Source of the DNA: Saccharophagus sp. K07
GTDB lineage: Bacteria; Pseudomonadota; Gammaproteobacteria; Pseudomonadales; Cellvibrionaceae
Direction of reading: 5' to 3'
Length of the DNA: 64,000 nucleotides
Assembly: GCF_014336955.1 (NCBI RefSeq)
Contig: NZ_QRAI01000005.1
Location: 298,141-362,140, forward strand
Shown piece by piece: positions 46,176 through 54,631 of this stretch. Within the stretch, counting starts at the first letter, position 1. The number at the start of each line of letters is the position of its first letter. Position numbers and translations under genes: made by a program. Under the pieces are notes generated by a model that did no database searches, was not told the DNA's origin, and was given only the letters and a program-made list of their open reading frames with translations.

Positions 46176-46772
46176 ATGAAAAATCGAATTTGGCTTACCA
46201 GCGTAATCAGTGGCTTTTTTATGCAGTCAGCAATCGCAGCGTTACCAGAAGGTGCAAAGGCTCCTGACTTTAAAATTCCGGCATCGCTGGCTGGCAAAGA
46301 ATTCAGTTACTCACTGCAGGAAAATCTCAAGCATGGCCCTGTTGTGGTCTATTTCTATCCTTCCGCCTATACCCGAGGTTGCAATATTCAAGCGCATGAA
46401 TTTTCTGTACATACGGACAAATTCAAAGCGGCTGGTGCCAGTGTGGTCGGAGTTTCACTCGACAGCATTGCGCGCCTGAATGAGTACTCCGCCGATCCGG
46501 AATATTGCGCAGGTAAATTCCCCGTCGCATCCGATAAAGATGGCAAAGTCGCCAAAGCCTTCGATCTGAATGTGCGCGACGCGGAAGAGGGAAGAGTGGA
46601 TAGCCGAGGCGCAGCTATTGATCACGGCTTTGCTGAACGCACCACCTTCATTATCACCCCCGACGGCAAAATCGCCGCAACCATCGGCGGTTTGACACCG
46701 AAGGAAAATGTTTTGAAAGCTCTGGAAGTGGTGCAGGAGTTAGGTAACAGCGTCGCCAGCAAATCTCTTTAA
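46176..46772 (+). CDS. exported peroxiredoxin (BCP/AhpC-TSA type)
   Basis: 198 aa with signal peptide (LTSVISGFFMQSAIAAL). Redoxin fold with EGAKAPDFKIPA, the peroxidatic Cys in AYTRGCNIQAHEF and FIITPDGKIAATIGG. A second Cys in PEYCAGKF may be resolving. Periplasmic location is unusual for BCP enzymes but fits the cytochrome genes upstream. ATG after AAAGGGGCGAG. Confidence 0.85.
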   Translation: MKNRIWLTSVISGFFMQSAIAALPEGAKAPDFKIPASLAGKEFSYSLQENLKHGPVVVYFYPSAYTRGCNIQAHEFSVHTDKFKAAGASVVGVSLDSIARLNEYSADPEYCAGKFPVASDKDGKVAKAFDLNVRDAEEGRVDSRGAAIDHGFAERTTFIITPDGKIAATIGGLTPKENVLKALEVVQELGNSVASKSL

Positions 46773-46834
46773 TCAGATTTTTGATACAGCTCAACGAATT
46801 TATTTGGTCCTTGGCAATATTTGGTATTGATTGA

Positions 46835-46919
46835 AGATTGTGCATTTGAAACAGAAATTGGATGGCGAGGCTTTTGATCGAATATGGCTGTCAGATGCGA
46901 AATTCGAGTCGGGCACTCT
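46835..46919 (+). repeat. 85-bp direct repeat, copy 1
   Basis: Begins AGATTGTGCATTTG and ends GGGCACTCT. Second copy at 46941-47025 has the same length with scattered substitutions; shared blocks include GGCGAGGCTTTTGA. Confidence 0.75.
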
Positions 46920-46940
46920 CTCTCCCTGATAGGGAGCTTT

Positions 46941-47025
46941 AGATTGTGCATTTGGAAAAGAATTAGGTGGCGAGGCTTTTGAACGGACATGCACGGTTAA
47001 TACGAAATTAGAGCAGGGGCACTCT
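46941..47025 (+). repeat. 85-bp direct repeat, copy 2
   Basis: Same ends and length as copy 1, offset 106 bp. The 21-nt spacer between them includes the small hairpin CTCCCT-GAT-AGGGAG. A G-rich GGGAGAGGGTTAGGGTGAGG tract follows at about 47031-47050. Confidence 0.75.
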
Positions 47026-47124
47026 AGTTTGGGAGAGGGTTAGGGTGAGGGCGATCTTTGAGAACTGCTTCTAAGTACCCAGCTTGGTTGAATCGATTTT
47101 TCCGGATTGTCTATCACGGCAAAT

Positions 47125-47152
47125 AAAAAAAGGGAGCAATGCCCCCTTTTTT
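47125..47152. terminator. bidirectional terminator between converging genes
   Basis: AAAAAAAGGG pairs with CCCTTTTTT around AGCAATGCC; A- and T-runs flank both sides. Serves the peroxiredoxin gene and the minus-strand MBL gene. Confidence 0.75.
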
Positions 47153-47161
47153 ATGTTTTGC

Positions 47162-48643
47162 TTATTTGTTACTTGCCACAGTCACAAATGAGCGCAGCTC
47201 GTCAATTTTAACCAAACGACCATGCAGCGGTGCAATATGCTCCACATCCAATTTCAAACGGACGATATTATCGTGGAGGCTTTTCGCGAAGGGGTTGACG
47301 GTTGCGGGCGGTGGTGAGTTAGGCGCAGGTGGAGTAAAGGCGTCCGCTTCGATCAGGATTTTTTCCTTAGGCAAATACACTAGTGCAAACGCATCATTAT
47401 GACCGTTATCCTCAATCGCGTGAATTTCAATAGCGCGCTGACCGTCGTTTAACACCAGTTTGTCTTTAAAAGTCTGGAATTTAGGCGCTTTTTTGGAAAT
47501 AGACAATTTGTCCGGATTCAATGTGCGCGGTTGTTGCCAGGCTTTTTCATAGAAGGATTTATTCAGTTCGTGTGTAACAATTGTCGCGCCCGCATCCACA
47601 TAAGTACGCAAGCCGCCGGAATGGTCGAAGTGCTGATGGCTATTGATCAAATGGGTAATGGGTTTGTTAGGGAATAATTCACGGATTTTGTCGATAACCG
47701 CGAGTGACCGCTCTTCATGCTGAGGTGCTTCCACCAACACTATATGATCGCGCTGTTCAATCGCCACACTGTGGTGAGAACCGCCTTGCAGATAGTGAAT
47801 GCCGGGAGCAATTTCTGTATTGGTCACTGTAATGGCGGGTTTAGGATTGGCCTTGATTTCCGCGGGAACAGCCAATTCAACTGCGCCGTTGGCTTTTACG
47901 TTGTCGATTTTGATATCCAGAACCGGCGCGCCACCTTGATTTTTAACGATATGGCTGGGGAAATGGATATCGCCGAATTTTTTATAGCCCGAGTAGGTGA
48001 TTTCGATTGGTGTATCGCCCAACACTGGATTGTCGATAAAGGTGGAAACGCTCTCTAAGTAACCATCGGAATTGAGCACACCCTTAAACAGCTGATTGCC
48101 TTTGGCAAATTCCACCTGGGTTTTATTGCCTTGTTTTTTGCTGATGGCATTATGCTTCAGCGCTGCTTTTAAAAAACCTTGCGGTGTAGTCCAGATTTCT
48201 GTTTGACGTTCTTCCACCGCATAAGGCTGTGGTTGTGCAATGGGCGCTGTACCTGGCGCTGATCCTTGTGGTGCGGCCAGATTCCACGCAATGTCGCCAT
48301 GGACGTACTGATCCGGCTTTTGTTCTACAGGAACTGGGCGATGACGATTGGGTTCCACTACCTGTTTGCGAGTTTGCAATACTCGCGCTGCTTTGTGCTC
48401 GAAGTTGATAGCGGCTTCGTAGCTGCTGACCTCAAATGGTGGCCAGGGAGTGTCTGGAGCAGGAGATTGGCCGAATTGAAACCAATGGCCTTTGCCGGAA
48501 AATTCCAGCGTTTTGACTTTATCGGCACCGATTTTTTTGGCCGCTTTTTCAACAGCGGAGTCGGCGGCAAAAACACCTCCGGAAACCAGTGTGACGCCAA
48601 GCGCAAAAATGCCATGGCGGAATAGTTTTGGGATTGAGTTCAT
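47162..48643 (-). CDS. exported MBL-fold metallohydrolase
   Basis: 493 aa with signal peptide (FRHGIFALGVTLVSGGVFAA). The C-terminal half (about 255-480) is the metallo-beta-lactamase fold: LINSHQHFDHSGGLRTYVDA gives HxHxDH, ILIEADAFTP the bridging Asp and HIAPLHGRLV the last His, so the zinc site is complete. The N-terminal half (about 25-250) is a separate beta-rich domain of unknown role. Substrate not identifiable. ATG 48643 with AGGAAAA upstream. Confidence 0.85.
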   Translation of the reverse strand: MNSIPKLFRHGIFALGVTLVSGGVFAADSAVEKAAKKIGADKVKTLEFSGKGHWFQFGQSPAPDTPWPPFEVSSYEAAINFEHKAARVLQTRKQVVEPNRHRPVPVEQKPDQYVHGDIAWNLAAPQGSAPGTAPIAQPQPYAVEERQTEIWTTPQGFLKAALKHNAISKKQGNKTQVEFAKGNQLFKGVLNSDGYLESVSTFIDNPVLGDTPIEITYSGYKKFGDIHFPSHIVKNQGGAPVLDIKIDNVKANGAVELAVPAEIKANPKPAITVTNTEIAPGIHYLQGGSHHSVAIEQRDHIVLVEAPQHEERSLAVIDKIRELFPNKPITHLINSHQHFDHSGGLRTYVDAGATIVTHELNKSFYEKAWQQPRTLNPDKLSISKKAPKFQTFKDKLVLNDGQRAIEIHAIEDNGHNDAFALVYLPKEKILIEADAFTPPAPNSPPPATVNPFAKSLHDNIVRLKLDVEHIAPLHGRLVKIDELRSFVTVASNK

Positions 48644-48880
48644 AGAAAATTTTCCTTGTGTGTCCGAGGTAACAACTGTTGGTCTATCAAGGATTCGGGC
48701 TGAGCAAGCCGCGTACCAGTTGCCGAAAATCCCATTATTTGTAGGTTATATGGCCATCGAACATGTGATTTAATCTATCGATTGCGCTGCATGCTGCTGA
48801 GATATACGCAGTAGCAGCTGAATTTTTAACAGTGAAACCTATGGCAAAAATAGTTGGTCACGCTTGCAAAAGCGGAGCGT

Positions 48881-48886
48881 TATAAT
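48881..48886 (+). promoter_or_regulatory. -10 element TATAAT before the sulfatase-like gene
   Basis: Perfect TATAAT 36 nt before the start codon at 48922. No good -35 at the right distance, so the promoter may be activator-dependent. Confidence 0.4.
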
Positions 48887-48921
48887 TCGTCAATCACTTT
48901 GCTTCTTTATATGGGTGCTGT

Positions 48922-50505
48922 TTGAGAGCGTATCTAAGGCTGCCGCTACTTTTAAGTCTGGCGATATTGTTTTGTATTTTGGTGATGCCAGATAACCTGC
49001 TGTATTTTCAAGCGGACGCTTTGTTTGCATTACCATTAGAATTGCCTTTATTAGGGCTTCTCCTGTTATTCGGTGCATCAAATCGCTTGGTACTGATAAC
49101 CACTGCCATTGCGCTTGCCGCAAGGTTAATTCTGATCGCAGCGGACACCGTATCCCACCAAGTGTATGCCCGGCCATTTAATCCGGTTATGGATGCCTAT
49201 CTTCTCCGGCATGCGGTGTACCTGCTCGATGGCGTGCTCGGCAAAATAGTGGCCTATGCTATTGCTGCGGGCTTGGTTTTATTGGTTGGCGGAATTGTCT
49301 GGGGGTTTGTATGGCTATTGAGGAAATTTCGTGATTCTTTGCCCGAGCGCTCGACACTCACATTCATTTTCATTTTAGCGATTGGCATCTCGTGGATTGG
49401 TTTAAAGCTGACGGAATCACCTCGCGCGGTGCAAAGAGCATCGATTCACCTAACTCATCATATCGATAATTTTCTTCGTAGCCTGACCGATATTCGAGAA
49501 TTTCGCGCAGCCTTACCACATGAAGATTCTATTAAAGACACTCCCGATTTTTTAGCCAAATTGCGCGGCAAGGATGTATTGATTGTTTTTATTGAATCCT
49601 ACGGTCGGACCTTATTGGCTAAACCCGAATTTGTTGCAGAGTTTCGGCCTTTTCTGGTGGAGCGCGAAAAAGCTCTAACGGAAGCCAATATTGGTATGCG
49701 CAGCGCTTATTTGACGTCTCCTACCGTAGGCGGATTAAGTTGGCTCGCCCATGCAACGGTTATGTCCGGACTATGGGTCGACAGTCAAACGCGCTACGAC
49801 AGTTTGGTGATGAGCGAATATCCTTCGCTGAATCGTTTGTTCCGCGATGCCGGGTGGCGCACCGTAGCGGTTATGCCGGCGATCACAATGGCTTGGCCGG
49901 AAGGCGACTATTACGGCTACGACCATATTTATCACGCCTACAATTCCGGTTACGCGGGCAGACCGTTTAATTGGGTCACTATGCCTGACCAATACACATT
50001 GTCTGCTTTTCACCGTAACGAATTGGAAGCTGACAACCGTGCGCCAGTAATGGCGGAAATTGCCTTGATTTCATCCCACGCGCCTTGGACGCCAGTACCT
50101 TATTTAATCGACTGGGAAGATGTTGGTGACGGGCAGATATTCAACGCTCAAGCGGAAAGTGGCGACGCTCCGGAAGTGGTATGGCGCGATCCCAAACGCA
50201 TTCGCTATCAATTCCGTTTGGCAAGCCAATATGCATTGGAAGCCTTAACCGATTACGTGGTCAATTACGCGGATGACAATCTTGTGGTACTGGCATTTGG
50301 TGATCATCAGCCTGCACCGTTGGTGACGGAAGATCACGACAATCGCGATGTGCCAGTACATTTATTGACGCGCAATCCGCAAATTCTCGCAGCGGTGGAA
50401 AGCTGGGGCTGGAACGAGGGATTGATTCCAGCGGAAGCGGGGCCGGTGTGGCCTATGAGTGAAGTCAGAGAAAAATTGATTTCGGCTATGTCTGGTGAGG
50501 ATTAA
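48922..50505 (+). CDS. membrane sulfatase-fold transferase (LtaS/phosphotransferase-like)
   Basis: 527 aa. Four or five TM segments in the first 165 residues, then a periplasmic alkaline-phosphatase-superfamily domain: metal-site VLIVFIESYGRTLL, the probable catalytic Thr region AYLTSPTVGGLSWLAHATV, WPEGDYYGYDH and VLAFGDHQPAP. This is the architecture of phosphoglycerol or phosphoethanolamine transferases, not of soluble sulfatases. The start is TTG 48922 (MRAYLRLPLL); no ATG fits before residue 22. Its stop overlaps the end of the converging methyltransferase gene by 4 nt. Confidence 0.8.
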   Translation: MRAYLRLPLLLSLAILFCILVMPDNLLYFQADALFALPLELPLLGLLLLFGASNRLVLITTAIALAARLILIAADTVSHQVYARPFNPVMDAYLLRHAVYLLDGVLGKIVAYAIAAGLVLLVGGIVWGFVWLLRKFRDSLPERSTLTFIFILAIGISWIGLKLTESPRAVQRASIHLTHHIDNFLRSLTDIREFRAALPHEDSIKDTPDFLAKLRGKDVLIVFIESYGRTLLAKPEFVAEFRPFLVEREKALTEANIGMRSAYLTSPTVGGLSWLAHATVMSGLWVDSQTRYDSLVMSEYPSLNRLFRDAGWRTVAVMPAITMAWPEGDYYGYDHIYHAYNSGYAGRPFNWVTMPDQYTLSAFHRNELEADNRAPVMAEIALISSHAPWTPVPYLIDWEDVGDGQIFNAQAESGDAPEVVWRDPKRIRYQFRLASQYALEALTDYVVNYADDNLVVLAFGDHQPAPLVTEDHDNRDVPVHLLTRNPQILAAVESWGWNEGLIPAEAGPVWPMSEVREKLISAMSGED

Positions 50506-51281
50506 CGGGGCAGGGCGAGAAGATCCAAGTGGCCCACGATGCAGCTGCCGTCTTTTGCATTGTCCAGACGAAAATTCAGCCAATCCTCCACGGTCTTTGC
50601 ATCCAGTGACGGGTCTCCGACAACCGCGGATGCAATGCCACGCACCAGTTCTTCCGTTAGTTGTTGTTCTGCAGAGCCTAAATGCCACGGACTTGGTTTT
50701 ATCGACACGTCAAAACCCGACATATGCAAACGATCGGCGAGATAATAAGCGGCATCCGGTCCCAGCGCCGGGCCAAATCCTTTATCGCGCAATTGATCGC
50801 GGTTAAAGGATTTCAATATCAATTCATCCGCAGGATGATTCGGCCACCAGCCAGTTACGCCGTCATAATTGAGTGCGGCGTAAAGTCCAATGTTATGCGT
50901 TTGCAGGCGTTTGATTAAGCGATCACAAAATTGTCGGGACGCCAAATCGAATAAAGCCGATGCACTAACCAGCGCGGCATTTTTCAATGGCAGCTGCTCA
51001 ATTTCAGTCAGATTAATAGGGTGGATTGTTATTGATAAATCACTGTGGCGACGATTTGCTTCATTTAGCAAGGTTTTATCAATATCGATTAAACGCCATT
51101 GAAATGTTTTTGCCGCCTCGCCGAACGCTCGTAGTGTAGAGCCTGTACCAGAACCCAAATCCACCACAGTCGCATGGTTTGCTTGACGAAGCCACTCCAC
51201 ACTCCTCTGCAGTAAATTCAGATCGCGTGCTGCATGGTCCGCTGGTTCCCGCAGATCCAACCACGCAATCGAAAAACTCAT
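50502..51281 (-). CDS. class I SAM-dependent methyltransferase
   Basis: 259 aa. SAM-binding motif I TVVDLGSGTGSTLRAF, acidic end of strand 2 in RLIDIDKTLL, and post-motif LVSASALFDLAS. Substrate region is not recognised. Second gene of a minus-strand pair: it starts 21 nt after the glycosyltransferase gene with GAGGTTAATT upstream. Its place in the cluster suggests methylation of a small molecule or head group made by the neighbours. Confidence 0.82.
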   Translation of the reverse strand: MSFSIAWLDLREPADHAARDLNLLQRSVEWLRQANHATVVDLGSGTGSTLRAFGEAAKTFQWRLIDIDKTLLNEANRRHSDLSITIHPINLTEIEQLPLKNAALVSASALFDLASRQFCDRLIKRLQTHNIGLYAALNYDGVTGWWPNHPADELILKSFNRDQLRDKGFGPALGPDAAYYLADRLHMSGFDVSIKPSPWHLGSAEQQLTEELVRGIASAVVGDPSLDAKTVEDWLNFRLDNAKDGSCIVGHLDLLALPR

Positions 51282-51302
51282 AATTAACCTCGCAACGATG
51301 TT

Positions 51303-52361
51303 TTACAGGGCCTCAATCAGTTCGGCAATTTTGCCCACACTCTGTTCCCATGCTGGTAAAGCGAGCGCTGCTTTTTGTGCACCTTTTGGCATGCGTTGGC
51401 GCAATTCTGGGTCAAGCAAAAGCCTTTCCAGTGCACGTGCCAGAGCTGAATGATCATCTGGTGGTACCAAAATGCCTGCGTCTTCTTTAACCACATCCGG
51501 CACGGCGCCAGAGTGAGCACCAACAATAGGAAGTCCAAACGCTAATGCCTCCGCAAAAGCCATGCCGTATCCTTCAAAGCGCGATGGCAAAACAAATAAA
51601 TCCGCGCGCTTGAATTCCTCCTCCGGGTCCGCCACTGTACCGACAAACTCGACGCGGCTTTCCAAACCGAGACGGCGTGTTTCCTCTAATAGCCAATCGG
51701 CCCAATCCGCGTCCAGTTCACGACTTCCGACAAAGCGGGCGCGCCACGAGAGGTGCCGAATTTGCGCCAGGGCTTTTAGCAAAACATCGTGACCTTTGCG
51801 ACGAGTAAGTGTTGCCAACGTTAGCAGTGTTGGAATTTGAACATCTGTTTTAAATGGAATGGTGGAATCTCCGCTAGCGCTTATACCCGGTGGGGCCAGC
51901 AGAATTTTTTGCTCTGCAACCTGGAATTCGCGCACCAACAAATCCCTCGTTGCCGAACTGGTTACGATCACCGCCTGGGCGGCTGCAAGTGCGCGCACCT
52001 CAGATCTCTGCAGCATGTCTGCGCGGATCTTATCCAGTCCTGTTTCCAGCGCCAGCGGATGATGACAAAGCGCAATAATTCGCAAGCGGCGAGCCTCAAG
52101 CTCCGCTATGTCAGCCATAGCACCGAAAGCCAAACCGTCGGCGATCACAATGGAATTGTCGGGCAATTTGCTGAATAAATCGGCAGTCTTTTCCAATACC
52201 GAAGTGCTGGGAAAAGGAAATTCTGCGGATAACGGCAGATGCTCAACCTTAATACCGCAGTTGCGTAAGCCAGCAATAATCTGGCGATCATATATATAAC
52301 CACCAGTTAAGGTATTGATATTGCCTGGAATTGCGAAAAACACGGAATCAGAATGGGGCAT
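51303..52361 (-). CDS. GT4-family glycosyltransferase
   Basis: 352 aa from ATG 52361 (MPHSDSVFFAIPGNI). GT-B fold with the C-terminal nucleotide-sugar domain: TLATLTRRKGHDVLLKAL and the EX7E motif in RFEGYGMAFAEALAFGLPIV. The N-terminal acceptor domain begins TLTGGYIYDRQI. Retaining transferase; donor and acceptor not known. An in-frame GTG at 52400 would add 13 residues and lacks a ribosome site. Divergent from the RibD-type gene. Confidence 0.87.
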   Translation of the reverse strand: MPHSDSVFFAIPGNINTLTGGYIYDRQIIAGLRNCGIKVEHLPLSAEFPFPSTSVLEKTADLFSKLPDNSIVIADGLAFGAMADIAELEARRLRIIALCHHPLALETGLDKIRADMLQRSEVRALAAAQAVIVTSSATRDLLVREFQVAEQKILLAPPGISASGDSTIPFKTDVQIPTLLTLATLTRRKGHDVLLKALAQIRHLSWRARFVGSRELDADWADWLLEETRRLGLESRVEFVGTVADPEEEFKRADLFVLPSRFEGYGMAFAEALAFGLPIVGAHSGAVPDVVKEDAGILVPPDDHSALARALERLLLDPELRQRMPKGAQKAALALPAWEQSVGKIAELIEAL

Positions 52362-52400
52362 AAGACTTGCTGTCTCTCGGCGAAAAAGAGAATTACTCAC

Positions 52401-52559
52401 TGTTTAATATGTTAGCGGCGCGGCAAAATCGGCACTGACGCTTTTGTCGTTCATTGTCGTTCATGTTCTTTAGTCTGGGCGAGAAGGAAAATAGGGGAAT
52501 TGTCTCATTCGAGGAATTTTCTAACTCATACAGAGAGTGTTCTAACTCATGGTAGCCAA
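52401..52559. promoter_or_regulatory. divergent promoter region with two direct-repeat pairs
   Basis: Between the glycosyltransferase (minus) and RibD-type gene (plus). TGTCGTTCAT is repeated in tandem at 52445-52464. TTCTAACTCAT occurs at 52519-52529 and 52540-52550, exactly 21 bp apart. Both arrangements look like operators; no known regulator is implied. Confidence 0.45.
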
Positions 52560-53255
52560 ATGAATGTTCATCAGGTCTTGTCATCTTGGTTGTTGAATTC
52601 TCAACAGGAAAAATCACCGCATAATCGCCCCTTCGTCACGCTCAGTTATGCGCAGAGTCTCGATGGCAGTATTGCCCGCAGCGATCGCAAGCCATTGATT
52701 TTAAGCGGCGAAGAATCCATGCGTATAACCCATCAACTGCGCAGCCTGCACGATGGAATTTTGGTTGGAATTGGCACCGTACTAACGGATGACCCGCAGC
52801 TGACGGTGCGCCACTGGCAAGGTGAAAATCCGCAGCCGATTATTCTCGACAGCCGCTGCCGCATTCCTATGGCTGCTCGTTTGTGTCATCGCACAGAAAA
52901 AAATTGCTGGGTACTGACCACTTGTTCCGATATGAAAAGTTTTGATGGAGTCGAAATCTATCAAATGCAAGCCAATGAAGAAGGGCGGGTATGTTTAAAG
53001 CACGCTCTGGAATTTCTTTACGAACGTGGCATTAAGCGTTTGATGGTGGAGGGTGGAGCACAAATTATTACCTCATTTCTTCAAGCCGGTTTAGTGGATG
53101 CTCTAGTGCTGACAATTTGTCCGCGTTTCATTGGAGGTTATAGAGCCGTGCAAAGTCTTCATATGGATTACGTGAGCAACCTCGAGTCTGTGCAAAGCGC
53201 ACGCTTAAATGATGATCTGCTTATTTGGGGAAGCCTGCGGAGTCAAAAAGTATGA
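52560..53255 (+). CDS. RibD-type C-terminal reductase domain protein
   Basis: 231 aa. Dihydrofolate-reductase-like domain of the RibD_C group: RPFVTLSYAQSLDGSIARSD, GILVGIGTVLTDDPQLTVR and GIKRLMVEGGAQIITSFL (NADPH binding). The deaminase half of full RibD is missing. The group reduces ribosylamino-pyrimidines or pterin-like compounds. ATG 52560 is the first Met. Its stop overlaps the next start (ATGA), so it is coupled to the dehydrogenase. Confidence 0.85.
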   Translation: MNVHQVLSSWLLNSQQEKSPHNRPFVTLSYAQSLDGSIARSDRKPLILSGEESMRITHQLRSLHDGILVGIGTVLTDDPQLTVRHWQGENPQPIILDSRCRIPMAARLCHRTEKNCWVLTTCSDMKSFDGVEIYQMQANEEGRVCLKHALEFLYERGIKRLMVEGGAQIITSFLQAGLVDALVLTICPRFIGGYRAVQSLHMDYVSNLESVQSARLNDDLLIWGSLRSQKV

Positions 53256-54241
53256 CGGCAGTGGAACAACTCTGGTTTACCGCACCGTTTGAATTGGAAC
53301 TGCGCAAAACCGAGATGCCAATTCCCAGCCTTGGTCAGGTTCTAGTAAAAACAAAATTTTCTGCGGTAAGTCCTGGAACAGAAATGTTGCTTTACCGAGG
53401 GCAAATTCCTTCATCCATGTCTTTGGACACAACCATTGCAGGAATGCAGGAGCAATGTGCTTATCCGCTACAATATGGCTATGCCAGCGTCGGCAAAATT
53501 ATTGAAATTGGTAGCGGAGTAGCGGAATCCTGGCTCGGCAAACAGGTTTTTGCCTTCCAACCTCATGCCAGTCATTTTATTTCGTATGTTGACAAATTAA
53601 TTGAAGTTCCTCCGGATATTCCTGCCGAACGCGCTGTATTTTTTGCCAATATGGAGACTGCCGTTAATCTTGTGCACGACGGTGCGCCTTTGGTGGGGGA
53701 ACGCATTGCGGTTCTTGGTCTAGGTGTTATTGGTTTATTGTTGACCAGCGTTTTAACTCGATTTCCGTTAAAAGAAATAACGACATTTGATCGTATCGGC
53801 GCGCGACGTGAATGGTCGCTAAAGCTCGGTGCGAATAGCTCTTTTGATCCCCAAAGTATAAGGGACCGCGAAAAAGCCGATTTAATTTTTGAAGTTAGTG
53901 GATCGCCGGAAGCTTTGAATCTCGCTATAGAACTCAGCGGCTTTACCAGCCGTATTGTGGTCGGCAGTTGGTATGGCAAAAAATCCGCACCTGTATGGCT
54001 CGGCGGCGATGCCCACCGCAATCGTTTGCGCGTTATTACTAGTCAGGTCAGCACCATCGCGCCGGAACTTGCCGGGCGCTGGAGCAAAGAGCGACGTTAT
54101 CAAACCACTTGGGATATGTTGCGGCATATTACCCCGGAACAATGGATTACTCATAAAGAGCTGCTGAAAAATGCGGCAGCGCTCTATGCGCAAATCGATC
54201 GCCAGTCGGAAGATTGTTTACAACCTGTATTCACTTATTAG
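53252..54241 (+). CDS. MDR-family dehydrogenase lacking the usual zinc ligands
   Basis: 329 aa. Medium-chain dehydrogenase fold with Rossmann motif ERIAVLGLGVIGLLLTSVL. The catalytic zinc residues of classical alcohol dehydrogenases are missing: the CGTD block reads SPGTEMLLYRGQIPS and the GHE block reads LQYGYASVGK. This resembles BchC-type and related dehydrogenases. Likely acts on a hydroxyl of a ring-side chain, here perhaps a pterin. Coupled to the gene before it; 9 nt before the PTPS-like gene. Confidence 0.82.
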   Translation: MTAVEQLWFTAPFELELRKTEMPIPSLGQVLVKTKFSAVSPGTEMLLYRGQIPSSMSLDTTIAGMQEQCAYPLQYGYASVGKIIEIGSGVAESWLGKQVFAFQPHASHFISYVDKLIEVPPDIPAERAVFFANMETAVNLVHDGAPLVGERIAVLGLGVIGLLLTSVLTRFPLKEITTFDRIGARREWSLKLGANSSFDPQSIRDREKADLIFEVSGSPEALNLAIELSGFTSRIVVGSWYGKKSAPVWLGGDAHRNRLRVITSQVSTIAPELAGRWSKERRYQTTWDMLRHITPEQWITHKELLKNAAALYAQIDRQSEDCLQPVFTY

Positions 54242-54250
54242 AGATTATTT

Positions 54251-54631
54251 ATGTACACATTAGCAGTCAGTCGCGATTTTATTGCCCGCCATTTTCTCGT
54301 TGGTGGTGATTGGAGAGCGGAAAATTTCCCTCACGCACATCACTATGTGGCGGAAGTCAGTATCGAAGGAAATCAACTAGACCAGCATGGGTATTTGGTG
54401 GATATAGTAGATGTGGAAGCTGCACTGGAAAAAATCATCGATTATTTCCGCGATTCGCTGCTTAATGAAAAAGAGGAATTTACGGGTTTGAATCCCAGTA
54501 TTGAACACTTCAGTCGAATTATCAGCGAAAAATTGATCGCCGAAATTAAACCGGCCGCCGGAGCGCAGGCACTTACGGTAAAGCTTTGGGAAAACGCAAC
54601 CTGTTGGGCATCTTACAGGCACGAGCTTTAA
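54251..54631 (+). CDS. 6-pyruvoyl-tetrahydropterin synthase-like protein, Cys replaced by Glu
   Basis: 126 aa. PTPS/QueD fold with zinc ligands His14 (ARHFLVGG), His28 and His30 (PHAHHY), and WENATCWASYRHE near the end. In QueD and classical PTPS the nucleophile Cys sits four residues before the first HxH His; here that position is Glu24 (E24-N-F-P-H28). PTPS-III enzymes, which supply folate by replacing FolB, also have Glu there, so the reaction may be side-chain cleavage of dihydroneopterin triphosphate. The NPTSEN box reads NPSIEH. Overlaps the converging gene by 4 nt. Confidence 0.82.
   Translation: MYTLAVSRDFIARHFLVGGDWRAENFPHAHHYVAEVSIEGNQLDQHGYLVDIVDVEAALEKIIDYFRDSLLNEKEEFTGLNPSIEHFSRIISEKLIAEIKPAAGAQALTVKLWENATCWASYRHEL

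Noticed and set aside
46922..46936. CTCCCT-GAT-AGGGAG as a terminator
   Set aside because: No T-run follows and no gene ends close to it; treated as part of the spacer between the direct repeats.
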